64,000 nucleotides of DNA from Stromatinia cepivora (GCA_014898415.1 RCTD01000001.1:806001-870000); one strand, 5' to 3'; positions 37,531 to 50,892 are shown, numbered from the stretch's first letter. Translations and numbers: made by a program. The notes: generated by a model not told the origin, from the letters alone.

Positions 37531-37643
37531 TTTATTGAAGGGAGATCGATTTTGTAGATTCCGATCCAAAATCGATTTCATATTAGGTTTTCCTAGCTTT
37601 AAAGTTATTAATTTTAAGATCATAGTTCTATTTAAATCAATAT

Positions 37644-37953
37644 TATCACGGGATAGTATGATTACAGAGCACTTTTAGGGGTCGGGGAATAGATAGTATA
37701 TATAATTGATAGAGTAAATAGAATTTAATAATTTACCTTTGATTATATAAATTGAAAATTGTATATATAAAGCAAATAAATAATTATCTAATCGATAAAT
37801 ACCTTGATTAAACTAAATCTTTGTTTACTAGTATATCAAGATCATTTTGTCAATCGAAAAAATTTATAAAATTTAAAAGATTCTTTATTTCAATTGAAAA
37901 GTATACTTTTGATTTCTTATAGGATATAAAGGATTATAAGGTTTTCTGTAATA
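37644..37953 (-). repeat. Copia-2 LTR 2 (shared, middle)
   Basis: 310 bp. Begins TATCACGGGATAGTATGATT and ends TTTTCTGTAATA. It has no matching target duplications with either neighbour, as expected for an LTR internal to a tandem array. Confidence 0.9.
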
Positions 37954-38046
37954 TATTTTTCAAATCGAAAAGCGATTTGTAATAAATGGAAAGGAATAGA
38001 AAATGGTAATTTAAATGATTTGTAAAAGAATATATAAGGTGATTAT

Positions 38047-38328
38047 TGTGACGCACAAGAGCCGTAGTAGAGCTGAATAAACAGGGTCAATTATGTTCTT
38101 TAGAATCTACAATTGAAGAATTATAGCTCGTAAAGAGCGATTAGATATATATATACAAATACCTATTTGTAGGCTGCAGGATTATATATAAATGTTATTA
38201 GGGTTACCATTTTATTATACTAAATTGTATAATTCGTAATGTATGTATATAGATGATCAGTTTATAAATTGATATGGGAGATAAGAGATATCATATGGTT
38301 AATTTTTTATGATTTATAATTCGTGATA
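38047..38328 (-). repeat. Gypsy-1 copy 2, 3' LTR
   Basis: 282 bp. The outer end TGTGACGCACAAGAGCCG is unmutated; the inner end ATAATTCGTGATA is mutated. Confidence 0.92.
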
Positions 38329-39263
38329 CTATCCTTTTTTTTGGAAAAACTTATCCTCAAGCGTTTCATTCTTCTATTCTATTACTATTTTATTAGAAAC
38401 CAGGTTTTGTAAAGGTTTATAAACTTTAAATTAATTAAATTGATTATTTTGGTTGATTTAATCAATTTACTAAAAATTGATCAAATTGATCAAATTAATC
38501 GATCAAATTGATCAAAATGACGAATGAATTGATCAAATCGATTAAATCGTTTATTAATTGATTAAATTAATATTGATTTGTATTCTTCTTGATTTAGGGA
38601 ATTTTTGAAAAGAAAAAGTTTCAATAAAAAAGGGAAAGAGATTGAATTATAGTATAGTGATAATGGATGGTTAATATGGTTAATTCCGAAATCGATCAAG
38701 TTAATCGATCAAATTGATCAAATCAATCAAATTGAACGAAATCGATAGGGGTGACATTATATTTCGTTCTTACCATATTCAAGTTTCCCTTTGCATGATT
38801 TTCTTGAAATGATTATAGGTATATATTGCCTTTGTATTGTCTTGGTGATGATAGTTCGTTTATTGTATGGAATTTGGATTATATATGTATACAATCAAAT
38901 TCCCTCGAATTTGTATAGGTTTTTGATCTTTTTACAATTGTATGTATATATATTATTATAAAATTATAATATCTAATCTATTGTATTGAAGAACACTTTT
39001 CTTTCTTTTAGTTTTATAAATGAATTATTATTTATATAATTATAATTATCCTTTTCGCTTTTATAAAGCTTTATTTAATCGATTAATCGATTAGGAGGAT
39101 TAGGCAATGTTGGATTAGCCAGATGAAAATCATGTAAGAGGTACAATAATGTTTTAAAATCGGAAATAAAATATTAGGTAAGATCAGTATCGTTATTAAA
39201 TTACGAAATTTTGTATAATAAAGTTTTTTGTATTTTCTTTATTACTAGGATTTTCTTTATTTT

Positions 39264-42200
39264 CTATTCTGAATTATTAATTATATTAATAGACAGAGAT
39301 AATTTGAATATTTGATCAGGAAAAGGATCGTTATATATTTTGTATAATCGATTTGAAGGGAAAACAGGATGAATTTTTATTGTAATCGGGAATTCGAATT
39401 TGAAAGAACTTTTAGATTGATTAATGATTTTGAATCTTTTTTGAATTAGGAAATTTAGTTTTTTGGATGATTTTTGGGTAGAATAACTTTTCATATTGAG
39501 TTATATATAATTTCCGATATCGAAATCGATTTTATACTAATGAATATTTATGGATTTCGATATCTTGATTTGAGTATATAATAGGCTTTCTTTCGCTTGC
39601 GCAAAAGCTAATCTATTATATTCTATGTATATACAGGTATCACATATATTTATATCGTTTGTTGGTTTATTAGCGTCTTCCTTCCATTTCTATATACGTT
39701 TCGGTGTATGCCCGTATAGGGTTTCGTAGGGTGTGAGCCCTTCTAAGGAGTCATATGGAAGAGTAAGTTGTGCGTAATCCATTATAGATAGGAATTCTGA
39801 TTAATCGTTTTGATAATAGTTAATAAATGGTTTTAATCGCTATTGAAGATATTGATTATAGATCTCAATTTGATTATCAGTTTGGGGATAGTGAGTAATG
39901 GATAATTTAAAATTGATTCCTAGGATTTGGCTGAATTCCTTTTAGAACTATAATATAAATTGGGGACTGCGATCCGATACTATAATGTTAAAGGGATTAT
40001 AATATTGATATATATAGTAGAGATATAGTTATATTTGAGTTCGAGTATCGATTGATTTGTAACAAGGTATGGAGATAGCTTGCTTTGTTAATCAATCAAT
40101 AATGATTAAAACATTATTATATCCATATTTATCTTTATTAAAACTATAATAATTTATAATGATATATTGCCATACTCGATTAAGAATCGGAAATGGATAC
40201 AATAAACCAGGGGTACAATTGTATAGAACGGAATTATATTTACAAGTGTAACAATTGTATATATATCTGATTATAGTATTATATATTCTGGATCAGTAGT
40301 ATTGTTGAGATAATAAAAGGTAGGTTTTGTTTATATTAGGATAAATAATGGAAATAGAATTATGGGCTTTACAAATCAAATAAATTCGAAGATTATTGAT
40401 ATCGGATATTATTAAATAGTTATTATAAAGTAAAAGGTTATTTTGAAATAATATATACTTATGATTTTGGATAATTTGTATTTTGAATATTAGTAAGTTA
40501 TTTGTAGTTTTATTTGCTTCGATAATATAGTTAATTAGATCGAATCGAGGAGCGATTTTATTCAAATCGATGTTAATAATTGTTGTTTCATCTGGATAAT
40601 ACTTTTGTAAAGTTTTTTTTATAATTTCGGTATTAATTTGGTTGTCTTTAATAAGTTGTTAAAGGCGATTTTTCTTTTTGGTATAATTCTGGAAATCCAA
40701 TTTGTTGATTTGATAAATTAAAGTATTGACGAAAGGATTATCTTTTCTAGAGCGATATATAATGATAAAGTTATAATCGGTTAGAATTTCTATTTAATGA
40801 ATTTGTTGAACATTAAGAATTTTAATAGTTATGAAATATTCGAGGGCCTTATAATCAATATAAATCTTGATTTTATATAATGAATCAACGAATTCCGTTT
40901 TTCAATAGTTAAGAGATCGAATGATTGATAGTATTTCTTTATTATAAATTTTGTAGTTCAGTTCAGTGGTAATTATGGTCTTGAAGAAATAAGTTATGAA
41001 AAATCAATCTTCGTTATACTATTATGATAATATACTAATAATTACTTTATCAAATACATTTGTTTCGAATATATAGGGGAATCGGTGATTATAATGTTAC
41101 AAAAGCGGAACAGAGATAAGCTTTTTCTTTAAGATATTGAATATATTTTGGTATACTTTATCGAATATGAATTTAATATTTGCTTTAATGAATTCGTTAA
41201 AAGGTTTCGTTATTATACTGTAGTCCTTAATAAATTGTCGATAAAAATTGTAAAAACCAAGGAATAATTGAATCCCTTTCATTATTATCGAAAAGATTTA
41301 ATTCTCAATTATTTCAATCTTTTCAGGGTCCACCTCTACTTCTTTAATAGAGATAATAAAGTTTAAATATTTGATGTATATAACGTTGAATTTATATTTC
41401 TTAAGATTTGTTTATAGATCAATAGTTTCTAATCATTTGAGAATTAGTTTAATATAAGTTTGATATTCTTCTTTATTTTCGGAATAAATTAGAATATCGT
41501 TGAGGTATACTATATAAAAGATATTTAGGTAATTGAATAGAATATCATTTATATAACATTGATAAATTGCGGGATTATTTATTAATCCGAATGGTACGAT
41601 TTTGTATTTGTATAATCCGTATCGGGTTTAAAAAGTAGTATATTTTTCCAAAACAGGATTTATTCTTATACAATGAAAAGTTTAACGAATATCGAGTTTA
41701 GTAAAGATTTTAGTATTGGAAAGCTGAGAAAGCGTTTCGTTGATTAAAGGAAGGGGATATCGATTTTTATATATTAAAGAATTCAATAATCTAAAGTTTA
41801 TATAGAACCTTAAATTACTATTGGATTTCTTGATAAATAGAATGGGTACAATATAAAAGGTTTGATTGAATTCAATAAAACCTTTGTTAAAATTATTTAT
41901 AATATATTCTTTAACAATTTTCAATTGTTCTAGAGATATTTTGTAAAACGGGCTGTAACGCAAAGTTTATTCTTTTTTGCCTTCTAATATGATTTTATAA
42001 TTATAAGATCGATTAAAAGATAAAATATTTGATTTATATTTAGAAAAGATTCGATGATATTATTGATATTCAAATAATATTTCAAATTCTAAATCGATTT
42101 CGATCAATACTTAATCGAATTTCTTTTGAATTTTTGTATTTTTGAATTCGATTAGGGTAATCAATACTCTCTCTTCTATATATCATTCGTTCTATCGGAA

Positions 42201-42977
42201 GTCTATTATATTATCAAATTTTTTCAGAGTAATAATAAAAAGTTTAATTTGTTTATTTCTTTTATATTCTAATTAAAACTTATTGGATTTGAATATATAT
42301 AAATCGAGGACTTCGGACAATATACAAAAAAGGTATTTGTAGATCTATAATAATGGTATAATTAATTGAGAAGGAGGTAGATTGAATTTGAAAGGAATCG
42401 GGATCTTTTCTTTTTCAATAAGAATCTATATTATGTTTATATTTAAAAATTCTTATTGTATATCATCAATTACGATTGATCTATTCAATTATGAATCTCT
42501 TTGATTTCAATATTCTTCGAACTGATTATTTCGTCGATTAATATTTTGTTAGACTAATTGATCGATCTTCTGTTTGCAAAGGGATAATTGGATAATAAGG
42601 AGATTATTCGAATAGAAAATGGTATAGGGTCTTTTTTTAGATCATTCAAAATGTTTATTGAAGTAATCAAACTTCGCTCGAATTTCTGATAATTAAAGTT
42701 TATTTAAAATAACATTATAACTCTCTAATTCAGTAATAAGGAAAAGGACAAAAAATTATTCATGATTATCGATTATTAAATTAAGGAATGTGAAATGAGT
42801 AATGGTATAGTCTTGTATACCATTATATTCTTTAACTTCAATTGAAACTTCAAGTGGTATAATTCTTAGTTTAAATATAGGAAATAAATAAATAAGGAGT
42901 GTGGTATTAATAAAAGCGAATCTATTTGCTTTAGAGTTAATAAGTGTTTTTGATTGATAAATGTAATTATTTTTCAA
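39264..42977 (-). pseudogene. Gypsy-1 copy 2 pol: protease, RT, RNase H, integrase
   Basis: Pieces in order on the minus strand. 42977-42756 is protease-like (TLLIYLFPIFKLRIIPLEVS). 41963-41682 is reverse transcriptase (LEQLKIVKEYIINNFNKGFI, YINFRLLNSLIYKNRYPLPL, FTKLDIR). The catalytic motif near 41500 reads YLNDIL (first Asp lost). 41282-41097 is the RNase H connection (MKGIQLFLGFYNFYRQFIKD). 40565-40293 and onward is the integrase zinc-binding region (CKAHNSISIIYP). 39494-39264 is the post-integrase SH3-like domain (FEFPITIKIHPVFPSNRLYK). Gag lies between 43000 and 44700. The element is somewhat less mutated than copy 1. Confidence 0.88.
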
Positions 42978-44794
42978 AAGGTTGTAGGGGAGGGTGAGTG
43001 TTTTTCCTTCTATAAATTTGGTTGAATCAAGAAATCTTATATTCTGTATAGCGCTTAAAATGGAGATGGAATTTAAGCATTTGGTTTTAAATGTTTTTCT
43101 TTTTCTAAACAGGCATTTTGTATGGTTTCAATTGTAGCTTCTGGGTTGAAGTTTTTTTCAGCATCCTGATATTCTTCGAATTCTTTTGCTTCTTTTTGTA
43201 CTGTCTCGATTTTATTAAGGTTATTGATATAAGGTATCAATGTATATACTGTTCCAGAAAAGGAAGAAGGTGATGAACGTTTGAAGTTCGAATAGTTATT
43301 GGGTGCGGTAGGGTCGGTGTATTTGGGAGGGGTATTCCGGGGTGGAAATGGTTTCGGGAATATGGAGGTTCCAAAATTGGAACTATTAAAGTTTCGAGAG
43401 GGTTGTAAGGGGTTTGTAGTAATTGTTGGTTTGTGAGTAGTTATAGGGGTTTCTCGATCAATGCAGTATCGATTTCGTTTTTGTAATAAAATTTCATTTT
43501 GATTTACTTTAATAAATATATTCGCAAGTTCTTTTGTAGTTTTGCAATCTTTAATAGATATTATTACTGTTTGTGAGAGAAAATCGGAAATCTTTTGTTC
43601 GAGATCCCTAAATAAAACCTTATTGTTGGTAATCTTTGCTTGAGTAGCAAATAATTTGAACTTTCTATATTATTTTAGGAAGTTGCTATGTCGAATTGTA
43701 TTAGGTATAATCTATATCTTGTATTGAAAGCGAATATTATCGATTTCGATCGGGTTCTGATAGATCGCTACAAGTTGTTCGATCAATTCGAGTGCTGTGA
43801 ATCGGGGTATTCGTATATAAAGAGTATGACAATATATTTGTACTTCTGATTCGGTTTGGTTGATTATATATGTATAATATTGTATTTCATTTTTAAATGA
43901 TGTAGTATATAGTTTGAATTGTTTTATAATTAATAATTACTATAAATTAACTTTAGGTTTAATATTATCGTTAAGTTTAGTAATAAGATTTGTGGGTTTT
44001 GATATATATATATTTTGTTACAAATTATGATTGATATGGAAATACGATTTTGATTGATTAAATCAACTTTTTGAATGAAGGGACCCTTGATTATTAAATG
44101 GATCGTTACTTTCTGAAAAGGAAAGAGAATCCTCGGAAGGTTTTGAATGATTAAATTATTTGATTAAAGTTTTCTTTCTTTGACTTCGGGATCTTCAGAT
44201 TTATTTGAATGAAAATCCTTGAATTTCGATTGAGGGAATAAGGGGAGTTCCAGGTATTACTATTGATCTGGATGCCTGTGTAGATATTATTTGGGGTTCA
44301 AAAGAAGATTGCATTGTTGTAAAACTTGTTGTTATTATAGTTTTCAATTATCGATTTTTTTTTTTCAAATTCATAATTATTGTATAGAGATCTTGTAATT
44401 GTAATAATGGTTTGGAAGGAGCAATTGAATTACTAGGAGTATTGACTTTATATATTGAAATCTTCTTTTTATTAATCTTTTTTTTTCAATGGTAATATTA
44501 TTTAATCCTATATTTATATTTTCTTTAAAGGGTTGTTGAAATAATTAAGGAGAAGGAGAGGGTTCCTTAGAATATATTTTCGAAGGTTCGGAGCGTACAG
44601 AAGAAGAAATTCGTTGTATTGTGAAAGTGATGGTACATTTTTAAAGAGATTTATCTTTATCGATTAGATCGGAATAGATTTTCTTTTTTTGGGTGTAATA
44701 TTTGTAAAAGTTCATCTAAGAAGGTATTATTAAAATGAGGTATTATTTGGAAGATCATTAGATGATCGAACACTTGTAAATGAATTGTAGATAA

Positions 44795-45076
44795 TGTAAC
44801 GTATAAAAGCTGTAATAGAGCTAAATAAACAAGATCAATTATGTTCTTTAGAATCTACAATTGAAGAACTATAGTTTATAAGGAACGATTAGATATATAT
44901 ACACAAATACCCATTTGTAAACTGCAGAGTTGTGTGTAAATGTTATTAGGGTTATCATTTTATTATACTAAATCGTATGATTTGTAATGCATACGTACAG
45001 ATGATCAGCTCATAAATTGATATGGGAGATAAGAGGTATCACGTGGTTAGCCTCCTGTGGTTCACGATTCGTGACA
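44795..45076 (-). repeat. Gypsy-1 copy 2, 5' LTR
   Basis: 282 bp. The inner end TGTAACGTATAAAAGCTG is mutated; the outer end TTCACGATTCGTGACA is intact. Confidence 0.92.
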
Positions 45077-45549
45077 ATTATAGACAGAGATCAATAAAGG
45101 AATAATATAATATATAAATTTGAAATGATCCTGGTAGTTTTGAAATGGAAAAGAATTTGATTATATAAAAATTATAAATATCTTTTAATTTTGGATTGTT
45201 ATTTGCGATATTTTTCGAAATCAAGATTTGAATAATAAAAAGAAAGTTTTTTATCGAAAAAATATAAAAGAATAATCGATTCTATAGTATAATGATTGAA
45301 AATATTTGTAGTTGTTAAGTTATAATATATTGATTATAATAGCGAAATAATAATGAATGAATTTTTAAAAGTATATAAATATCCTTTTTATATTTTCATT
45401 TTTATTTTAATCAAATTCTTATTGATTATTATTATATTTAAAATTTTGAAGGTTAAAAAGGTTAAATAAGTGAATCTCAATTATATTAAACAAATAATGA
45501 TTGAGAAAAAGACTTTAAGAAAATCAAATGCAAAAAGAGATCCTAATAT

Positions 45550-45841
45550 TGTGAGAAAGTTGGGATATCAAGGCCTAATGCGTAGCTAGTTCGTAGTCAT
45601 ATGGTTACATGACTCTTTGTAGTTAAATATAAGAGAGGGTTTTGCTCCCCTCTCTTTGATAGAAACCAATCGTTTTTCCATTAGTCTTTTTGTACTCTAT
45701 TTGTGCATAATCCAAATCATTATTTAAACCTATTAGTTTTACTATTTGAAGCCTCTACAATATAATCTGATCAATTCCAATCCCTATTTCCCCTTGCAGC
45801 GTGCTATCGGGACGCATGTATCTCGACCTACCTCTTTCACA
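45550..45841. mobile_element. Solo LTR, 292 bp, nearly unmutated
   Basis: Begins TGTGAGAAAGTTGGGATATC and ends CTCTTTCACA, inserted in Copia-2 unit B. ATAT is duplicated (45546-45549, 45842-45845), and unit A has the empty site near 34833. It contains a TATA-like AAATATAAG followed by a short hairpin (AGAGAGGG...CCCCTCTCT), features of an LTR promoter start. Base composition is near normal in the midst of very AT-rich sequence, so this is the youngest insertion seen here. Family not identified. Confidence 0.8.
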
Positions 45842-46090
45842 ATATTCTTTTAAAGGATTAATAAATCTGATACAGATATCAAATCAAGATATTGATTCTT
45901 AGGAATATAATTTAATTAAATCTATTCCTAAAATGATATATTATTAATTATTTTAAAAACTATTTCTTTTTGTAAAAAGAATTATTATTTGTTATAATCA
46001 ATTATTTATTATAGATTTAAATAGTAATTTGGAAATAGATTTTACTTTTAAATTTTATTAATTCTGTATTTGTAATTATCGAAATAAGAG

Positions 46091-47093
46091 TTGTTTGATA
46101 AAAGAAAAAAAAGAATTTCTTTATTTAATAATAATAACGATTTGTTTGATTCTTTAATATTAGGTTTTTTGAATAATGAATCAAATAAAGAAGAGAAAGA
46201 GAAAGTATTATTGAAAATTGCTGGCTTTTTAATTAAGATAAAGAATAAAAGAAATTGTGAAAAAAAAAACGATTATTTATATATTCGATATATAAAATTG
46301 TTGATTATTGGGAAATATAATTTTCATAATAAATACTTTATTGATTTTTTCAAACCGAATAATTATTGATATTGGAATTATAATATTTATTTATATATTC
46401 CTTTGTTAACTTTTTTTTTATATTTTGATGAATTATTATATTATTGTTTATTGATAAAATTCGCAAAGAAGTTTTTCATTTATTTTTTATTTTTATAGTA
46501 TATTAATCGTTGATTGTATAATCTAAATAGGGATATAGAATTATAATAAAAATGATATTGAAGCTTGAAAAAAAAAATTGTTTCTTTATTTTTGTATTAT
46601 TATTTCTTTTCTTTTTGCTATATTATTTATCAAAATCTTCGAAAAATTGAATAAAAAAAAATATATTGTAATTTTGAAGAATGATAATAAAGATGGAAAA
46701 GAAAGAATGATGAATAAGAAGAAAAGAAAGAAATAGATAGTATATTCAAAGAAAAAGGAAAGGAAGGATAATCCTTTAGTTTTTATAATATTAATAATAT
46801 TAATAATTTTGATTATTTTAATTGTTCTTTGTTTATTGATTATTATAGATAATTCTAAAGCTTTTTTATTTGAAATTTAAATTATTGAATTTAGAAAGAA
46901 TTCTTTTTTTTTTTGAAGATAAGAAAATAAAAAACAAAGAAGGAATCGATCTTGATTATTCTTTGTTTTTTGATAAATATAGAATACAAGAATTGAAGTA
47001 TATTATAGAAAAATATAATGGTTTGGAATATCAAATAGGATTCATTTTATTTATATCAAAAGAAAGAATTACAAACTCTAGATTATTATTATT
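46091..47093 (+). pseudogene. Antisense reading frame in Copia-2 unit B, unknown protein
   Basis: Counterpart of 35157-36660. 46091-46369 begins MFDKRKKRISLFNNNNDLFD and continues VLLKIAGFLIKIKNK and DYLYIRYIKLLII, differing from unit A largely by conservative or transition-type changes. 46870-47093 is open again with GIDLDYSLFFDKYRIQELKY and YQIGFILFISKERI. It meets R1 at 47094, and the open frame happens to run on into R1 until 47166. Function unknown; no Copia domain is known to me that matches it. Confidence 0.5.
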
Positions 47094-47595
47094 TATAAGA
47101 ATTTCTAATAAGTTTATTAAATCACTTAATAATATTAACCGAACCGATGGTTATATGATCACGTGATATATTAATAATATAATTTAATATTATTAAATTT
47201 TATTATTATATGAAATTTTGATCATATATCATATTAGAATGATTTATAATGGAATAGAATGTGATGGAAGCATGTAGAACTTTCTTATTTCTAAGGTTAA
47301 ATATTATTGGTTACTATTTCATTTCATTATATAAAATAATTCTATAAGATTCGATTTAAATCGATCTTATTTATAATCATAGAATCTTATCAAATATTAT
47401 AAATAAGAAGATTTTCTTCAAAGAATTCTTCGAAAAAGCAAGCAAAATAATATTCAATACACTTATATTTTGACTTCAATCATTATATATTCGATCACCC
47501 TTTAAACTATATAACTAAGTCTTCCATTATAATAATAGTAAATAATATTACTATTATATTATTCACTATTATAAACCGATCAACCTCCTCCAAGA
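47094..47595. repeat. Dispersed repeat R1, copy 2
   Basis: 502 bp, starting TATAAGAATTTCTAATAAG and ending CTCCTCCAAGA, colinear with 24819-25347. A deletion of about 20 bases (around TATAGAATTTCATAG of copy 1) and smaller indels explain the length difference. A flanking duplication is not clear here (TTATT left, ATATT right). Confidence 0.75.
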
Positions 47596-50582
47596 ATATT
47601 ATATTTCAAATAATAATAATTCTATTAAATTTAAATATTTATATATAATAGATTAATATATCTGGGATATAATTTATTAAATATTCAATATATATTCAAG
47701 GATTGGCTTTGTATTATTTTCTATTAATTCCAGTTTTTCTGTTTTTATTTAAAAAGTAAATTCGGTATTTATATTTATAAATTCTATTCCAATTGAAACA
47801 AAGATTGTTAGATATTTTCTTTACAAATAAAAGATTATTTTTGCAAAAATAATTATAAAATTATATATCGAATATTTCATTGAGTGATTTGAAGGATTTG
47901 ATCTTCAAAGGATTTATATTATATAGATAAAGAATAATTTGTATTACTTTCATTTATAATTTATTTAATAAATCTATTATAATTTATATTTTTATTTGTT
48001 TTATAATTATTTCTTATTTTATATATTTTAATTCTTTATTAGATTTATATATATAAAATAAAGATAATTCGAATTTGATATTTTTTATTTAATTTATTTC
48101 TTAAATAATATTGCTTTTATAATTCCAATAATAAATATATTATTATTCTATTTGATCTTTATAATTATTAGATTATATTTATAATAAATTTAGATTACAA
48201 AGTTTTAAATAATTATAAATATTTTGTTATATATTTTGCAATAAATAAAATATAAAATGATTTTGTTATTATATATTTCTTTGATCAATAAGAATTATAA
48301 TATGTTATTATATCCTTTATTGAAATCAGGAAGATTCTATTGGATTTTGTAAAAAAAATGAAGATAATTAATAATTATTTGAAATACAAAAGATAACTTG
48401 TTTTATATAAATATAAATATAATTGATACAATTAAAACAAATAATATCTTTTATTTTAATATTTTATATTACAAATACTAAATATTTAAAATTTTCCTTT
48501 TTTAAATATTTGGAATATTTATATTATATTTTATTTGTATCTTCTTTTGAAAAAGATAGATCATAAAAACAATAAAATGTTTTATTTATTTTTCTATTTA
48601 TTATTGAATATATTATAAAAGTGTTATTTATAGGAATGAATAAAAAAATATTCGAATAAATAGAAAATGATTTGTATTTTAAGAATATAAGATTTTCAAT
48701 ATGAATATAATAAACAATTATTATATTATTTATATAATCTCCTTTACAAAGAATATAATTATATTCTAAGAATTATAAACCGATTTTTTCCAATCGAATC
48801 TTCAAAACAATATTAATATAAAAACTAGAAATAAATATTATATTATTCAAGATTAGATTATTATTAAAGTTATTTTTTTTTAATAATCTTTTTGATAATA
48901 CAAATTTTATATTCTAGAATTTGAAAACTAAAAATACCTATTTCTACAAAATTATTAAAATCGAATAATTAATATCGATAATTATTTAATAGAAAGATAT
49001 CGTTTATAATACATATAATATTATAATTATCAAATAAATATTATTAGATAAATAAAATATTTTTATAATTATAAAATAAACCCTTAATTGATTATATCAA
49101 ATATCCAGAATAATAATATTGATTGAAGATCTTAGAAGATCAATAGAATTTTTCATTCATTTTTTTTGATCTAATCAGAATGAAATTGCTTTTATAAATA
49201 CAATTTCATTCGATCCCTAAATATTTATAATTTGTTTTTATTAAATATCTTTTTGAACAATAAATTATTCTTTCCAGTAAATATTAATTTAATAGTTTTA
49301 TAATTATAAATAATATAATTATAATCAAATCCGTTATTTTATTTAGATTCGATTCTACAAAACCATTTCTAAATCTTTTTGATCTTTTAATTGTTTTCAA
49401 AATTAATATTTTTCTTATTTTTCTTAAACTTTTTATTATTTTTAAAAAAGATAAATATAGAATATACTCTTCTTTTAATTTTTTAAAAAATAGACTCTTA
49501 AAAGATTAATTCTTTAAAAATATTTCCGAATTGTTTGAATAAAAGATTGAGTAATCCAAATTGATTATTTATCTTGATCTATATAATTATAATATTTGTT
49601 TAGATTGGGAATATTCCGATATTAACAATTTGTAGAAAAGTATTGATAATGATTTCATTTTATATTTCAACAATCTTATATATTAAAGTTTTGATATAAA
49701 TTATAATTTAATTCTTATATTACTTGATAGAATCGATTTTATTGAATAAAATTTATATGAGAATAGATCAGTATTCTTATAATATTATAAATTTGATAAT
49801 AATTATTATAGATACAAATTTCTTTTTAAATATATTAAGAATTATTTTAAATAGAAAAATTATAATATCTTAATTAAGGATAAATAATTCTATAAAATAT
49901 ACTTGATCAATTGATAATTCGATTTATTTGTAGATATTATAGAATATTTTATGATTCTATATATATTCTTATTATTGATATCGATATTTCAATTGAAAAA
50001 AGATAAATTCGAAAAATATTTTTTGAAAAATAATTAAAAAAATAATAATAAATCTATTAAGAATAAATTCCAATATATTATTATTAAAATCTTTCATTTT
50101 TATATCTTTATTCATATTTTTTTCTAAATTGAATCATTACGAAATATTCCAAGAATTTCTTTTGATATTGAATTTGCTTCTTTTGATTATATTTAATTTA
50201 AAGATTAATAATAAAGAATAAAACAAATAATTTAATTGAAAATTAATCGATTTGAATATAAATAAATTCATTTATTAGATTAAAATTTGAAATGAATATA
50301 ATTAATATAAAAACAAATGAATTATTCTTTGAATTGATTGAATCCTAGATTTTTTAAATTTGATATTTATTTTTCAAATATAGATATCACTTCAATCATT
50401 GAATATAAATTATAAAAAGAAAATTATTTTGATTTTTTATTATATTGAATAAAAGTAATTAAATTGATATAAATATTGAATTATAAATAAAATAGAAATG
50501 ATATTTAAAAAATAATTTTTGAAATACCTAATAATTATTAAATAAAAGATTATATAGATTTAAAAATTATTGAATTTATAAT
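47596..50582. other. Right part of Copia-2 unit B, nothing recognised
   Basis: By position this should include the pol and gag of Copia-2 on the minus strand, but I could not read any reverse transcriptase or integrase landmark on either strand. Either mutation is extreme or a rearrangement followed the R1 insertion. Confidence 0.35.
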
Positions 50583-50892
50583 TATTATAGAATAATATAA
50601 TTACAAAACATTTTCAAGAATTAAGGAATAAATAATATATATGATTAATAAAGTAAATAAAATTGAATGATTTATTTTTGATTATATAAATCAAAGATTA
50701 TATATATAAAACAAATAAATAATTATTTAATTGATAAATATTTCGATTAAATTAAATCTTTGTTTATTAGTATATCAAGATTATTTTATTAATTAGAAAA
50801 ATTGATAAGATCTAGAAAATCCTTTATTCCAATTGGAAAGTATACCTTTGATTCTTTGTAGGATATAGGGGATCATAAGGCTTTCCGTGACA
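50583..50892 (-). repeat. Copia-2 LTR 3 (outer right)
   Basis: 310 bp. The inner start TATTATAGAATAATATAATT is heavily mutated; the outer end AGGCTTTCCGTGACA is intact and followed by AATTG. Confidence 0.9.

Larger units (their letters stand above)
38047..45076 (-). mobile_element. Gypsy-1 copy 2, complete, nested in Copia-2, TSD ATTAT
   Basis: LTRs of exactly 282 bp (38047-38328, 44795-45076) with ATTAT at 38042-38046 and 45077-45081. Same family as copy 1 in the opposite orientation; 7030 bp without the R1 insertion. Host sequence on both sides joins into the Copia-2 internal region (compare 34340-34380 of unit A with 38030-38046 plus 45090). Confidence 0.93.
33962..50892 (-). mobile_element. 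Copia-2, tandem LTR-internal-LTR-internal-LTR array, TSD AATTG
   Basis: Three LTRs of exactly 310 bp (33962-34271, 37644-37953, 50583-50892). AATTG flanks only the outermost pair (33957-33961, 50893-50897), so the whole array behaves as one insertion. The sequence next to LTR 1 and LTR 2 is homologous (CAAATCGAAAAGCGAT) and gives GAGGGGTA or its mutated form on the minus strand, a polypurine tract, which sets minus-strand polarity. Internal unit A (34272-37643) carries a Copia reverse transcriptase but has lost gag and integrase. Internal unit B carries nested Gypsy-1 copy 2, a solo LTR and R1. Confidence 0.82.
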
